A stretch of DNA of 64,000 bases from Burkholderiaceae bacterium. GTDB taxonomy: Bacteria > Pseudomonadota > Gammaproteobacteria > Burkholderiales > Burkholderiaceae_C. The notes beneath the pieces are model-generated. The model saw only the letters and a program-made list of their open reading frames with translations. It did no database searches and was not told where the DNA came from. The stretch is from assembly GCA_024235895.1 (NCBI GenBank), contig JACKLM010000006.1, forward strand, positions 62,001 through 126,000, given 5' to 3'. Made by a program: the position numbers and the translations under genes. Within the stretch, counting starts at the first letter, position 1. Every line of letters starts with the position of its first letter. Shown one piece after another: positions 44,654 to 56,691 of this stretch.

Positions 44654-45724
44654 ATGCACATCGGCATCCTCACCGGCGGCGGCGACTGCCCGGGCCTGAA
44701 CGCGGTCATCCGCGCCGTCACGCTGGCGCTGCTCGCCGACGGCGCGCGCGTCACCGGCATCGAGCGCGGCTTCCTCGGCCTCGTCGAGCACCGCGTGCGG
44801 CCGCTGGACGCCGCGGCCGTGGCCGGCATCCTGGCCGAAGGCGGGACGATCCTGGGCACGCACAACAAGGCCAACCCCTTCGAGTGGTTCGGCGCCGGGG
44901 GCGCCGACGTCTCGGGCGAGGTCATGGCCTATGTGCGCGCGCTCGGCCTGGACGCGCTGGTGGCGATCGGCGGCGACGGCACGATGTCGATCGCGCAGCG
45001 CTTCTGCGCGCTCGGACTGCCGGTGGTCGGGGTGCCGAAGACGATCGACAACGACATCGCGCTCAACGAGCGCAGCTTCGGCTTCGACAGCGCGGTGGCG
45101 GTGGTTGCCGAGGCGCTGGACCGGCTGGCGACGACCGCGCGCAGCCACGGCCGCGTGATGATCGCCGAGACGATGGGGCGTTACGCGGGCTGGATCGCGC
45201 TCGAGGGCGGGCTGGCCGGCGGCGCCGACGTCATCCTGATCCCCGAGCAGCCGTTCGACGTCGACGCGGTCGCCGCACGCTGCCGCGCGAACGAGGACGC
45301 CGGCGGCTGCACGCTGGTGTGCATCGCCGAGGGCGCGCACGCGCGCGGCGGCGCGATGACGGTGCGCGCGCACGTGGCCGACAGCCCGGACCCGATCCGC
45401 CTCGGCGGCGTCGGCCACTGGCTGCAGCAGGCGCTGCAGCCGCGTGTGCGCAGCGAGGTGCGCACGACGCTGCTCGGCCATGTCCAGCGCGGCGGCACGC
45501 CGACGCCCTACGACCGCGTGCTGGCGACGCGCTTCGGCGTGCACGCGGCCAAGCTCGTCGAGGCGCGTCGGTTCGGACGCATGGTCGCGCTGCAGGGCGG
45601 TGTGTGCACCAGCGTGCCGATCGCCGACGTCGCCAACCGCAATCGCACGGTGCCGCCGGACGACGAGCTGCTGCGCGCGGCACGCGCGATCGGCATCTCG
45701 CTCGGGCAGGAGGCGCGGGGCTGA
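44654..45724 (+). CDS. 6-phosphofructokinase, group III-like
   Basis: The 356-residue enzyme phosphorylates fructose 6-phosphate. Motifs include LTGGGDCPGLNAVIR at the start, AIGGDGTMS, PKTIDNDI and the catalytic-loop ETMGRYAGWIA. The phosphoryl-donor determinants are Gly in GGDG (position 104 in E. coli numbering) and Lys in PKTID (position 124). This Gly/Lys pair occurs in actinobacterial ATP-dependent enzymes, while Asp/Lys marks PPi-dependent ones. ATP is therefore the likelier donor. Many Burkholderiales lack phosphofructokinase, so the gene is notable beside a Calvin-cycle operon with an aldolase and bisphosphatase. Confidence 0.87.
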   Translation: MHIGILTGGGDCPGLNAVIRAVTLALLADGARVTGIERGFLGLVEHRVRPLDAAAVAGILAEGGTILGTHNKANPFEWFGAGGADVSGEVMAYVRALGLDALVAIGGDGTMSIAQRFCALGLPVVGVPKTIDNDIALNERSFGFDSAVAVVAEALDRLATTARSHGRVMIAETMGRYAGWIALEGGLAGGADVILIPEQPFDVDAVAARCRANEDAGGCTLVCIAEGAHARGGAMTVRAHVADSPDPIRLGGVGHWLQQALQPRVRSEVRTTLLGHVQRGGTPTPYDRVLATRFGVHAAKLVEARRFGRMVALQGGVCTSVPIADVANRNRTVPPDDELLRAARAIGISLGQEARG

Positions 45725-45756
45725 GCGCATCGTGCCTGGCGGGGCAAAGTGAAAGA

Positions 45757-45785
45757 GCCCGCCTGGCGCACTGCGCCAGGCGGGC
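45757..45785 (-). terminator. Intrinsic terminator of rpmB-rpmG
   Basis: A 13-bp perfect stem (45757-45769 with 45773-45785) with a 3-base loop is followed on the minus strand by TCTTTCACTTT. It lies about 50 bases after the rpmG stop. On the plus strand no T-run follows, so it mainly ends the ribosomal protein transcript. Confidence 0.75.
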
Positions 45786-45832
45786 CGTGGATCCGGTCGG
45801 GCGGACGCGCGTCCCGCGCGTCGCCAGGGGCC

Positions 45833-46003
45833 TCACTTCAGCTTGGTTTCCTTGTACAGGACGTGCTTGCGCGCCTTCGGGTCGAATTTCAGGAATTCGA
45901 GCTTCTCCGGCGTCGTCTTCTTGTTCTTGCTCGTCGTGTAGAAGTGGCCGGTGCCCGCCGTGGACTCCAGCTTGATCTTCTCGCGTCCGCCCTTGGCAGC
46001 CAT
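45833..46003 (-). CDS. rpmG: 50S ribosomal protein L33
   Basis: The 56-residue basic protein matches L33 over its length, starting [15 protein letters not shown] and ending [10 protein letters not shown]. It lacks the four zinc-binding cysteines found in the C+ form, so it is the cysteine-free type. It lies 14 bases after rpmB, the usual operon pairing, and is followed by a strong intrinsic terminator. GGAGGG lies upstream of its ATG. Confidence 0.96.
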   Translation of the reverse strand: MAAKGGREKIKLESTAGTGHFYTTSKNKKTTPEKLEFLKFDPKARKHVLYKETKLK

Positions 46004-46017
46004 GGTTCAGCCCTCCT

Positions 46018-46251
46018 TCAGAGTTCGCCGCGCGCGCGCAGGTCGGCCAGCACGACGTCGATGCCCTTCTTGTCGATCAGGCGCAGCGCCGCATTGGTGA
46101 CGCGCAGGCGCACCCAGCGGTTCTCGCTGTCGACCCAGAAACGGCGGACCTGCAGGTTGGGCAGGAACCGACGCTTGGTCTTGTTGTTGGCGTGGGAAAC
46201 GTTGTTGCCCACCATCGGGCGCTTGCCCGTGACCTGACACACGCGTGCCAT
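46018..46251 (-). CDS. rpmB: 50S ribosomal protein L28
   Basis: The 77-residue protein starts [20 protein letters not shown] and contains [16 protein letters not shown], a full match to L28. Only one of the cysteines of the zinc-binding form remains, indicating the zinc-free type. It is the first gene of the rpmB-rpmG operon, with a TATACT hexamer about 160 bases upstream as a possible promoter element. Confidence 0.96.
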   Translation of the reverse strand: MARVCQVTGKRPMVGNNVSHANNKTKRRFLPNLQVRRFWVDSENRWVRLRVTNAALRLIDKKGIDVVLADLRARGEL

Positions 46252-46407
46252 GACGCACTCTCCGGCTTGGACCCGGCGCCGCGGCGCTCCCTCGCGGGAT
46301 GCTGCCGCGCCGATCCGATTGATCGATCTGACCTGGCTTCGCACCCGGGCCGGTCGCGGCGGCCGAAGCCGCCCGGTGCCGGGGTGTCGCTGCCGACAAA
46401 GCTCGCG

Positions 46408-46413
46408 AGTATA
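46408..46413 (-). promoter_or_regulatory. Possible -10 element for rpmB-rpmG
   Basis: On the minus strand this reads TATACT within GGGGTATACTCG, a near-consensus -10 in a GC-rich setting. No good -35 hexamer is visible 17 bases upstream. It lies just past the trxB stop. The leader to rpmB would be about 150 bases long. Confidence 0.4.
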
Positions 46414-46433
46414 CCCCGAGCCGCGGATCCGCC

Positions 46434-48271
<1,838 letters not shown>

Positions 48272-48338
48272 AGGGCCGCATGCCGGTCGGCTGCAGGGTG
48301 CCCCTGCGCTGGCGGCCGATTCGGCCACAATCGCGCGC

Positions 48339-50660
48339 ATGAGTTTTCCGCTTGCCTCGCTGCTGCGTGGCCAGGGTGCCGAGACCGGCGTCGCGGCCGA
48401 CGCCGGTCTTAGCGCTCCGCCGTGGCGTGAGCGCATGGGGCTGGTGCTGGGCGGGGTCGCCTGGCTGCTGGCGCTGATCGCGCTGGCAACCTACGACCCG
48501 GCGGACGCGGCCTTCACGACCTCGGGCGTGGACACCGCGGTCCACAACAAGGTCGGCCGGCTCGGCGCCTGGGCGGCCGACCTCGCGTACTTCCTGTTCG
48601 GCTTCTCGGCCTGGTGGCTGCTGCCGGTGGCCGCGCGCGCGTGGATGGCTTCGCTGGCGCGCCACCTGCGGGGCGAGCCGGGCAATGCGGCGCCGGCGCC
48701 CGGCAGCGTCGCCGTCGGCCTGGCGATGCTGATGACGTCGAGCACGGCGCTGGAGTGGTCGCGCCTGTACCAGTGGGAGACCGCGCTGCCCGGCCACGCT
48801 GGCGGCGTCCTCGGCCACGCGCTCGGGCAGGCCTCGGTGACCTGGCTCGGCTTCGCCGGCTCGGGCGTGCTGTGGATCGCGCTGCTGGTCATGGGCAGCG
48901 CGCTGGCGCTGCGCTTCTCGTGGCTGCGCACGGCCGACGTCGTCGGCGCGTGGATCGACGGCTGGCGCGAGCGCTGGCGCACGCGCGCCGAGCGCGCGCA
49001 GGACCGTCGCCTCGGCGAGCAGGCCCAGCGCGAGCGCGACGTGCAGGCGCAGGCCGTGCAGGCGGCCGCGGTCGAGCACGCGCCGATCGTCATCGAGCCA
49101 CCGGTGCTGGAGGTGCCCAAGGCGACCAAGCGGCTGGCCCGGGAGCAGCAGGCGCCGCTGTTCGTCGAGCTGGCCGACACCCGGCTGCCGCAGGTGCACC
49201 TGCTCGACGCCGCGCCGCCGGCGCAGGACAGCATGGCGCCGGAGTCGCTCGAGATGACGAGCCGGCTGATCGAGAAGAAGCTGCAGGACTTCGGCGTCGA
49301 GGTGCAGGTCGTCGCCGCGCTGCCGGGCCCGGTGATCACGCGCTACGAGATCGAGCCGGCCACCGGCGTCAAGGGCGCGCAGATCGTCAACCTGGCCAAG
49401 GATCTCGCGCGCTCGCTGTCGCTGGTCAGCATCCGCGTGGTCGAGAACGTCCCGGGCAGGACGACGATGGCGCTGGAGCTGCCCAACGCGCGCCGGCAGG
49501 CCATCCGGCTGGCCGAGATCCTGGGCTCCAAGGTCTACAACGACGCCGCGTCGATGCTGACGCTCGGGCTGGGCAAGGATATCGTCGGCAACCCGGTCGT
49601 CGCCGACCTGGCGAAGATGCCGCACTGCCTGGTCGCGGGCACCACGGGGGCCGGCAAGTCGGTCGGCATCAACGCGATGATCCTCAGCCTGCTGTACAAG
49701 GCCGAGGCGCGCGACGTGCGGCTGATCCTGATCGACCCCAAGATGCTCGAGCTCAGCGTCTACGAGGGCATCCCGCACCTGCTGGCGCCGGTCGTCACCG
49801 ACATGAAGCAGGCGGCGCACGCGCTCACCTGGTGCGTGGCCGAGATGGAGCGGCGCTACAAGGTGATGAGCAAGCTCGGCGTGCGCCAGCTCTCGGGCTA
49901 CAACCGCCGGATCGACGAGGCGCGCGAACGCGGCGAGCCGATCGGCAACCCGTTCAGCCTGACACCCGACGCCCCCGAGCCGCTGCAGCGGCTGCCGCAT
50001 GTCGTCGTCGTCATCGACGAGCTGGCCGACCTGATGATGGTGGTCGGCAAGAAGATCGAGGAGCTGATCGCGCGCCTGGCGCAGAAGGCGCGTGCCGCCG
50101 GCATCCACCTGGTCCTCGCCACCCAGCGGCCGAGCGTGGACGTCATCACCGGGCTGATCAAGGCCAACATCCCGACCCGCATCGCGTTTCAGGTCGCGAG
50201 CAAGATCGACAGCCGCACCATCCTCGATCAGATGGGGGCCGAGGCGCTGCTCGGCCAGGGCGACATGCTGTACCTGGCCGGCGGCACCAGCCTGCCGGTG
50301 CGCGTGCACGGTGCCTTCGTCAGCGACGACGAGGTGCACCGCGTCGTCGAGTACCTGAAGACGCAGGGCGAGCCCGACTATGTCGAGGGCATCCTCGAAG
50401 GCGGCGTCGACGGCGGCGACGGCGATGGCAGCCCGGGCGACGCCGGCGGCGCCGACGGCGAGGCCGATCCGCTGTACGACCAGGCGGTCGCGATCGTGCT
50501 GCAGCACCGGCGGGCGTCGATCTCCTTCGTCCAGCGCCACCTGCGCATCGGCTACAACCGCGCGGCGCGGCTGCTCGAGCAGATGGAGCGAGCGGGGCTG
50601 GTCAGCGCGATGGCGAGCAATGGCAACCGCGACCTGCTCGTGCCGCAGCGCGACGACTAG
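48339..50660 (+). CDS. ftsK: DNA translocase FtsK
   Basis: The 773-residue protein has about four N-terminal membrane helices (residues 25-200), a short linker and the motor. The motor carries Walker [15 protein letters not shown] near residue 435 and ends with [22 protein letters not shown]-terminal gamma winged-helix domain ([20 protein letters not shown]) reads KOPS sites. It pumps DNA during chromosome dimer resolution at the septum. A Gly/Asp-rich stretch before the gamma domain is an unstructured linker. It is shorter than E. coli FtsK, whose linker is longer, but normal for betaproteobacteria. Confidence 0.95.
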   Translation: MSFPLASLLRGQGAETGVAADAGLSAPPWRERMGLVLGGVAWLLALIALATYDPADAAFTTSGVDTAVHNKVGRLGAWAADLAYFLFGFSAWWLLPVAARAWMASLARHLRGEPGNAAPAPGSVAVGLAMLMTSSTALEWSRLYQWETALPGHAGGVLGHALGQASVTWLGFAGSGVLWIALLVMGSALALRFSWLRTADVVGAWIDGWRERWRTRAERAQDRRLGEQAQRERDVQAQAVQAAAVEHAPIVIEPPVLEVPKATKRLAREQQAPLFVELADTRLPQVHLLDAAPPAQDSMAPESLEMTSRLIEKKLQDFGVEVQVVAALPGPVITRYEIEPATGVKGAQIVNLAKDLARSLSLVSIRVVENVPGRTTMALELPNARRQAIRLAEILGSKVYNDAASMLTLGLGKDIVGNPVVADLAKMPHCLVAGTTGAGKSVGINAMILSLLYKAEARDVRLILIDPKMLELSVYEGIPHLLAPVVTDMKQAAHALTWCVAEMERRYKVMSKLGVRQLSGYNRRIDEARERGEPIGNPFSLTPDAPEPLQRLPHVVVVIDELADLMMVVGKKIEELIARLAQKARAAGIHLVLATQRPSVDVITGLIKANIPTRIAFQVASKIDSRTILDQMGAEALLGQGDMLYLAGGTSLPVRVHGAFVSDDEVHRVVEYLKTQGEPDYVEGILEGGVDGGDGDGSPGDAGGADGEADPLYDQAVAIVLQHRRASISFVQRHLRIGYNRAARLLEQMERAGLVSAMASNGNRDLLVPQRDD

Positions 50661-50805
50661 GCGGGCGGGCTTGCGCGGCGGGGCTCGCAGGCGCTGGCGG
50701 GCCGATGGCTGCGCACGGTGGCCGGCAACCTCGGTGCCGCCGCGCGACCGCGGTGCCTGACGACGACGGCGCTGAACCCGCGGCCGGTGACGCACTCCAA
50801 CGCTC

Positions 50806-51480
50806 ATGAGCATGAACTTCGATACCTTGCGCCGACGGCTGCTGCGCGCCTTGCCGGCCGTGGTCCTTCCCGCGCTGGGCGGGTTCGTGTCCCAACCGTC
50901 GCGCGCGAAGGACGATCAGGCGACCGAGCGGCTGCGTGCCTTCGTCGACGGGGTGGGCAGCGGTCGCGCGCGTTTCGAGCAGACCGTGACCGCGGCCGAC
51001 GGCGCCAGCCGCAAGGCCTCGTCCGGGCACTTCGAGTTCCTGCGCCCGGGCCGCTTTCGCTTCGACTACGAGCGCCCCTACCCGCAGCTCGTCGTCAGCG
51101 ACGGCGCACGCGTGTGGCTGCACGACCCCGACCTGCAGCAGGCCAGCGTGCGCCGGGTCGACGACGCGCTGGGCGCCAGCCCCGCGGCGCTGCTGGCCGG
51201 CGGCAGCCTGGAGCGCGACTTCGTGCTCGCACCCGACCCGCCGCGCGACGGCCGCGACGAGCAGCTCGCGTGGGTGCGCGCGACGCCTCGCGCGGAGGAC
51301 AGCGGCTTCGCGTGGATCGCGGTCGGCCTGCGCGGCGCGCTGCCCGAGCGGATCGAGATCCTCGACCGCTTCGGCCAGCGCACGATGCTGCGGTTCGTGG
51401 ACTTCGAGCCCGACGTGCCGGTCGAGCGCGGTCGGTTCGTCTTCACGCCGCCCGCCGGCACCGACGTGGTCGAGCAGTGA
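50806..51480 (+). CDS. lolA: Outer-membrane lipoprotein carrier protein LolA
   Basis: The 224-residue periplasmic protein has a signal peptide (residues 1-34, with RRRLLRALPAVVLPALGG) and the LolA fold, with RARFEQTVTAADG early and SSGHFEFLRPGRFRFDYERP typical of the family. It ferries lipoproteins from the LolCDE complex to LolB. It follows ftsK and overlaps the rarA start (GTGA), matching the conserved ftsK-lolA-rarA order. The gap of 145 bases before it shows no feature I can name. Confidence 0.93.
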   Translation: MSMNFDTLRRRLLRALPAVVLPALGGFVSQPSRAKDDQATERLRAFVDGVGSGRARFEQTVTAADGASRKASSGHFEFLRPGRFRFDYERPYPQLVVSDGARVWLHDPDLQQASVRRVDDALGASPAALLAGGSLERDFVLAPDPPRDGRDEQLAWVRATPRAEDSGFAWIAVGLRGALPERIEILDRFGQRTMLRFVDFEPDVPVERGRFVFTPPAGTDVVEQ

Positions 51481-52913
51481 AGGGCGGGGCCGAGTCCGTG
51501 CCGGCGCAGGAGGCACTGTTCGACGCCCGGGAGGCGCCGCCGTCTCGCCGGCGCGCCAGCGGTGCCGGGGCCGACCTGGGGTGCGACGCGCCGGACGCCG
51601 CCACCCCGCTGGCCGAGCGGCTGCGCCCGCACGCGGTCGACGAGGTCGTCGGCCAGCGCGCGCTGCTCGGCCCGGGGCGGCCTCTGCGCGCGATGCTCGA
51701 GGGCGGGCGCCTGCACTCGATGATCCTGTGGGGCCCGCCGGGGGTCGGCAAGACGACGCTGGCGCGGCTGCTGGCCGGCGCCTGCGATGCCGAATTCATC
51801 GCGCTGTCGGCGGTGCTGGCCGGCGTCAAGGATATCCGCGACGCCGTCGACCACGCCGAGGCGGCGCGCGCGCGCGGCCGGCGCACCGTGGTCCTGGTCG
51901 ACGAGGTGCACCGCTTCAACAAGGCGCAGCAGGATGCCTTCCTGCCGCATGTCGAGTCGGGGCTGCTGACCTTCGTCGGCGCGACGACCGAGAACCCCTC
52001 GTTCGAGGTCAATGCGGCGCTGCTGTCGCGCGCCACCGTGCACGTGCTGGAGCCGCTCGCGGACGAGGACCTGGCGACGCTGCTGGCGCGCGCGCAGGCC
52101 GAGCTCGGCGCGCCGCCGCTGGCCGAGTCCGCGCGCCGCAGGCTGGTCGCGCACGCCGACGGCGACGCGCGCCGGCTGCTCAACGCCTACGAGAACCTCG
52201 TGGCCATGGTGCCGCAGGGGGTCGGGGCACCGGCCGAACTCGACGAGTCGATGCTCGAATCGGCGCTCGGCGCGATGCTGCGCCGCTATGACAAGGGCGG
52301 AGACGCGTTCTACGACGCGATCTCGGCGCTGCACAAGTCGGTGCGCGGCTCCGACCCCGACGCCGCGCTGTACTGGCTGGCGCGCATGCTGGACGGCGGC
52401 ACCGACCCGCGCTACGTCGCGCGGCGCGTGCTGCGCATGGCGAGCGAGGACATCGGGCTGGCCGACCCGCGCGCGTTGCAGGTCGCGCTGGCGGCGGCCG
52501 AGACCTACGAGCGGCTCGGATCGCCCGAAGGCGAGCTCGCGCTGGCCGAGGCGGTCGTCTTCCTCGCCGTGGCCCCGAAGTCCAACGCGGTCTACGAGGC
52601 CTGGAACGCCGCGCGCGGCTTCGTCGCCGCCGATGGCTCGCGCCCGGTGCCGATGCACCTGCGCAACGCGCCGACGAAGCTGATGAAGTCGCTCGGCCAC
52701 GGCGCCGGCTACCGCTACGCGCACGACGAGGAGGGCGGCTACGCGGCCCGCGAGTCGTACTGGCCCGACGCGATGGCACCGCAGCGCTGGTACCGGCCGC
52801 GGCCGCAGGGGCTGGAGCAGCGCATCGGCGAGCGGCTCGCCGCGCTGCGCGCGCGCGACGTCGCGGCGCGCGACCGGCCCGACCAGGACGCGGCCGAGCC
52901 GCCGTCGCGCTGA
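51477..52913 (+). CDS. rarA: Replication-associated recombination protein A
   Basis: The 478-residue AAA+ ATPase has Walker A WGPPGVGKTTLARLLAG near residue 86, Walker B VVLVDEVHRFNKAQQD, sensor 1 FVGATTENPSFEVN, and the MgsA C-terminal domain with DKGGDAFYDAISALHKSVRG. It acts at stalled replication forks. The first 40 residues form an extension with little conservation (QEALFDAREAPP). The GTG at 51477 overlaps the lolA stop; a GTG at 51498 is an alternative start. mgsA is a synonym. Confidence 0.93.
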   Translation: MKGGAESVPAQEALFDAREAPPSRRRASGAGADLGCDAPDAATPLAERLRPHAVDEVVGQRALLGPGRPLRAMLEGGRLHSMILWGPPGVGKTTLARLLAGACDAEFIALSAVLAGVKDIRDAVDHAEAARARGRRTVVLVDEVHRFNKAQQDAFLPHVESGLLTFVGATTENPSFEVNAALLSRATVHVLEPLADEDLATLLARAQAELGAPPLAESARRRLVAHADGDARRLLNAYENLVAMVPQGVGAPAELDESMLESALGAMLRRYDKGGDAFYDAISALHKSVRGSDPDAALYWLARMLDGGTDPRYVARRVLRMASEDIGLADPRALQVALAAAETYERLGSPEGELALAEAVVFLAVAPKSNAVYEAWNAARGFVAADGSRPVPMHLRNAPTKLMKSLGHGAGYRYAHDEEGGYAARESYWPDAMAPQRWYRPRPQGLEQRIGERLAALRARDVAARDRPDQDAAEPPSR

Positions 52914-52967
52914 GCCACAATCCGCCGCTTCGTCCGCGCGCGCCAGCCCGCGCCAGGCCCTGCTGCG

Positions 52968-55313
52968 ATGCCCGACCTGTTCGATCCTCCCGCCCGCGAC
53001 ACGGCCGACCCCGACGACACCCCGACGCTGGCCGACTACGCCGAGCGGGCCTACCTCGAGTACGCGCTGTCGGTCGTGAAGGGGCGCGCGCTGCCCGATG
53101 TCGCCGACGGCTGCAAGCCGGTGCAGCGGCGCATCCTGTACGCGATGCAGCGCATGGGGCTGGGCCACGGCGCCGGCGCGGCGCCCAAGCCGGTCAAGAG
53201 CGCGCGTGTGGTCGGCGACGTGCTCGGGCGCTTCCACCCGCACGGCGACCAGGCCGCCTACGACGCGCTGGTGCGCATGGCGCAGGGTTTCAGCCAGCGC
53301 TACCCGCTGATCGACGGGCAGGGCAATTTCGGCAGCCGCGACGGCGACGCCGCGGCGGCGATGCGCTACACCGAGGCGCGCCTGACGCCGATCGCACGGC
53401 TGCTGCTCGACGAGATCGACGAGGGCACGGTCGACTTCCAGCCCAACTACGACGGCAGCACCGAGGAGCCGCGCCGGCTGCCGGCGCGGCTGCCCTTCGT
53501 GCTGCTCAACGGCGCGTCGGGCATCGCGGTCGGGCTGGCCACCGAGATCCCGAGCCACAACCTGCGCGAGATCGCCGCCGCCGCGGTGGCGCTGATCCGC
53601 GATGCGCGGCTGGCCGATGAGGCGCTGTACGCGCTCGTCCCGGGGCCGGACTTCCCCGGCGGCGGCCAGCTCATCAGCCCCGAGCCCGATATCCGCGCCG
53701 CCTACGCCGGTGGCCGCGGCAGCCTCAAGCTGCGCGCGCGCTGGAAGATCGAGGACCTGGCGCGCGGCCAGTGGCAGCTCGTCGTCACCGAGCTGCCGCC
53801 GGGCACCAGCGCGCAGAAGGTGCTCGAGGAGATCGAGGAGCTGACCAATCCCAAGGTCAGGCCCGGCAAGAAGGCGCTCGGCGCCGAGCAGCTGCAGCTC
53901 AAGGCCAGCGTGCTGGCGGTGCTGGACGCGGTGCGCGACGAGTCGGGCAAGGAGGCCGCGGTGCGGCTGGTGTTCGAGCCGAAGAGCCGCAGCATCGCGC
54001 AGCAGGAGCTGGTCACGACGCTGCTGGCGCATACCAGCCTCGAGACCAGCGTGCCGCTGAACCTGACGGTGGTCGGGCTGGACGGCCGCCCGCGACCGCA
54101 GAGCCTGCGCCAGATGCTCGCCGAGTGGATCGCGTTCCGCCGCGCGACGGTCGAGCGCCGCACGCGCCACCGGCTGGCCAGGGTGCTCGACCGCATCCAC
54201 GTGCTGGAGGGGCGCCAGCTGGTGCTGCTCGAGATCGACGAGGTGATCCGCATCATCCGCGCCAGCGACGAGCCCAGGCCGGCGCTGATCGCGCGCTTCG
54301 CGCTGTCCGAGCGGCAGGCCGACGACATCCTCGAGATCCGGCTGCGCCAGCTCGCGCGGCTGGAGGCGATCCGCATCGAGCAGGAGCTGGCGCAGCTGCG
54401 CGACGAGCAACGCCGGCTGGACGAGATCCTGGGCAGCCCGAAGGCGCTCGAGCGCACGCTGATGCGCGAGATCGAGGCCGACGCCAAGGCGCACGGCGAC
54501 GAGCGCCGCACGCTGATCCAGGCCGAGAAGAAGGCGGTGGCCGAGATCCGCGTCGTCGACGAGCCGGTCAGCGTCGTCGTCAGCGCCAAGGGCTGGGTGC
54601 GCGCGCTCAAGGGCCACGAGGTCGACGCCGCGACACTGCAGTTCAAGCCCGGCGACGCGCTGTACGGCGTCTTCCGCTGTCGCAGCGTCGACCCGCTGAT
54701 CGTCTTCGGCAGCAACGGCCGTGTCTACAGCGTCGCGGTCGCGGCGCTGCCCGGCGGCCGCGGTGACGGCGCGCCGATCACGACGCTGATCGAGCTCGAA
54801 TCCGGCACCCAGCCGCAGCACTACCTGGCCGCGCCGTCCGACGCGCGCGTCGTGCTGGCCGGCAGCGGCGGCTTCGGGCTCGTCGCCCAGGTCGCCGACC
54901 TGGTCAGCCGCCAGCGCGGCGGCAAGACCTTTCTGGCGCTGGAGCCGGGCGAGACGCCGCTGGCGCCGGCACCGCTGCCCGCCGCCGACCTCGCCGGCGG
55001 CGCCGGCGGCGCGCAGCTCGCCTGCCTGTCCGGCGGCGGGCGGCTGCTGGTCTTCGCCGCCGACGAGCTCAAGCACCAGCCCAAGGGCGGGCGCGGGCTG
55101 ACGCTGATGGCGCTGGACGCGGGCGAGGCGCTGCGCGGTGTCGCGGTCTTCGCCGGCGCACTCCAGGTGGCAGGCAGCGCGCGCGGCGGCAAGGCCAAGG
55201 AGATCCTCCTCAGGGGTGCGGCGCTGGCCGCCCATCTCGGGCGGCGTGCGCGCCGTGGCAGGGCGGTCGAAGGCCTGAAACAGGTTCAGACGCTGGCTGC
55301 ACGGGACGCTTGA
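52968..55313 (+). CDS. parC: DNA topoisomerase IV subunit A
   Basis: The 781-residue subunit cuts and rejoins DNA through Tyr134 in [10 protein letters not shown]. It has the winged-helix core, coiled-coil tower and a C-terminal beta-pinwheel that binds DNA. In the quinolone-contact region the sequence is [14 protein letters not shown]. Gln95 replaces the Ser of E. coli ParC position 80, and Asp99 takes the acidic position 84. A Ser-independent water-metal bridge would be expected to lower drug contact; that is inference. The parE partner is not in the window. It follows rarA by 54 bases. Confidence 0.93.
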   Translation: MPDLFDPPARDTADPDDTPTLADYAERAYLEYALSVVKGRALPDVADGCKPVQRRILYAMQRMGLGHGAGAAPKPVKSARVVGDVLGRFHPHGDQAAYDALVRMAQGFSQRYPLIDGQGNFGSRDGDAAAAMRYTEARLTPIARLLLDEIDEGTVDFQPNYDGSTEEPRRLPARLPFVLLNGASGIAVGLATEIPSHNLREIAAAAVALIRDARLADEALYALVPGPDFPGGGQLISPEPDIRAAYAGGRGSLKLRARWKIEDLARGQWQLVVTELPPGTSAQKVLEEIEELTNPKVRPGKKALGAEQLQLKASVLAVLDAVRDESGKEAAVRLVFEPKSRSIAQQELVTTLLAHTSLETSVPLNLTVVGLDGRPRPQSLRQMLAEWIAFRRATVERRTRHRLARVLDRIHVLEGRQLVLLEIDEVIRIIRASDEPRPALIARFALSERQADDILEIRLRQLARLEAIRIEQELAQLRDEQRRLDEILGSPKALERTLMREIEADAKAHGDERRTLIQAEKKAVAEIRVVDEPVSVVVSAKGWVRALKGHEVDAATLQFKPGDALYGVFRCRSVDPLIVFGSNGRVYSVAVAALPGGRGDGAPITTLIELESGTQPQHYLAAPSDARVVLAGSGGFGLVAQVADLVSRQRGGKTFLALEPGETPLAPAPLPAADLAGGAGGAQLACLSGGGRLLVFAADELKHQPKGGRGLTLMALDAGEALRGVAVFAGALQVAGSARGGKAKEILLRGAALAAHLGRRARRGRAVEGLKQVQTLAARDA

Positions 55314-55475
55314 GCCGATCGCAGCCGGTCGCCGCCGCCCGCCGGGGCAGGTCTGGCGTGACCGTGTTCACGCGAGGACGTCGCCCATCGCGCACCCACC
55401 TCGTTCGAGGGGGTGGGCGGACGGGGGCATGGCTCTACAGTCGAAATCATTGCTACGAAACGTAAGAGACGTGTC

Positions 55476-56213
55476 ATGAGCCATTCGATCCTTCGCCGTG
55501 CCGCGACCGCCGCCGTCGCGCTGGCCACTGCCGCCGTCGCCCAGGCTGGCACGCTGACCACGAATGGCTGGCTGTTCGGCGCCGGGGAAGCGGTCAAGGT
55601 GGCTGCGCCGGCCTACAGCGGGCCAGCCGGAGGATTCAGCGGCACGCTCAGCGGCATGGCCGACGAACGCTTCAACGTCGGTCCGCTGCCGATGTACTGC
55701 GTCGACCTCGGGCAGACGATCGACATCCGCGCCGGCAACGCGTTCTCGCTGGGCATGGCGGGCGACGAAGCGGTTTCGACCTTCATGTTGACGCCGATCG
55801 AGGAGGTCTTCGACGCAGAGGTCGCGCAGCGGCTCGGCCGCCTGGTGAGCTTCGCCGATTCGGACGCCGCGGGGGTGGATGACACGGCCTCGTCGGCGGC
55901 GCTGCAGCTGGCGATCTGGAATATCGTCTACGACGCCGATGGAACACTGGCCGCAGTGGCGGGGTCCGGCTTCCACGATACGCACGCAGCTGGCGGTGGC
56001 CGGCGTGCGATGGCCGATGGCCTGCTCGCAGCCTCGACTGGCCAGGCGATCAGCAAGGACGTGTACGTGCTCGTGTCGACGACTCGCCAGGACCAGCTGA
56101 TCTGGCTGGATGCCGCAAGCGTCCCCGAGCCCGGAAGCCTGGCCTTGGCGGGACTGGCCCTGGCGATCGTCGCCGGTGGAGGCAGGCGTCGCGTCCGAGC
56201 CAGAAGCCGGTGA
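55476..56213 (+). CDS. PEP-CTERM sorting-domain protein
   Basis: The 245-residue protein has a signal peptide (residues 1-27, ending AVAQAG), a secreted middle domain with MYCVDLGQTIDI and LQLAIWNIVYD, and a C-terminal sorting signal. That signal starts at VPEPGSLALAG and ends with an Arg-rich tail after a hydrophobic stretch. PEP-CTERM proteins are processed by an exosortase and are often exopolysaccharide-associated. No exosortase or polysaccharide gene is in the window, so the sorting machinery is elsewhere. The middle domain resembles a family seen in other PEP-CTERM proteins but I cannot name it. Confidence 0.9.
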   Translation: MSHSILRRAATAAVALATAAVAQAGTLTTNGWLFGAGEAVKVAAPAYSGPAGGFSGTLSGMADERFNVGPLPMYCVDLGQTIDIRAGNAFSLGMAGDEAVSTFMLTPIEEVFDAEVAQRLGRLVSFADSDAAGVDDTASSAALQLAIWNIVYDADGTLAAVAGSGFHDTHAAGGGRRAMADGLLAASTGQAISKDVYVLVSTTRQDQLIWLDAASVPEPGSLALAGLALAIVAGGGRRRVRARSR

Positions 56214-56217
56214 GCGT

Positions 56218-56691
56218 TCAGGTGCGGCGTCGCCAGGCCAGCCCCGCACCGAGCATGCACAGCACGAACGCCGCCAGGCTCCACAGCTCGTAGGGCACGC
56301 CAGCGAGGTCGACCGCCGCGTCGGCGCAGGTCGTCATCGCCATGAAGATCTCGGGAAAGCGGCCGTCCAGCCCGGTGGCGGCGACGATCCGGTCGGCCAG
56401 CGTCAGGTCGCAGCTCTCGCTGCTGACGGCGACGAAGTGCTGCCACAACGCTGCCGCGACGCCGCAGGCACCCAGCGCCAGCACGCTGGCCGCACCCGCA
56501 AGCGGCCACAGCATTCCGAGCAGCGCGGCCGCGGCGATGGCGAGGAAGATCAGCCGCTGCAGCACGCACCAGGGGCAGGGCAGCATGTCCCAGGCATGCT
56601 GGGTGTAGAGCGCGGCGCCGACGACGGCCAGCGCGAAGACCGCCACCGCCGCCAGCCAGGTGCGGCGCGATGGACGTCGGGTCGAACTCAC
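56218..56691 (-). CDS. dsbB: Disulfide bond formation protein B
   Basis: The 157-residue inner-membrane protein reoxidises DsbA using quinone. Four membrane helices are visible. The first periplasmic pair is C39-P-W-C42 in LPCPWCVLQR, and the second pair is C94 and C122 in ESCDLTL and MTTCADA, all four cysteines required for electron flow. The GTG start overlaps the RidA-like stop (GTGA). It converges with the PEP-CTERM gene with only four bases between stops. Confidence 0.93.
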   Translation of the reverse strand: MSSTRRPSRRTWLAAVAVFALAVVGAALYTQHAWDMLPCPWCVLQRLIFLAIAAAALLGMLWPLAGAASVLALGACGVAAALWQHFVAVSSESCDLTLADRIVAATGLDGRFPEIFMAMTTCADAAVDLAGVPYELWSLAAFVLCMLGAGLAWRRRT

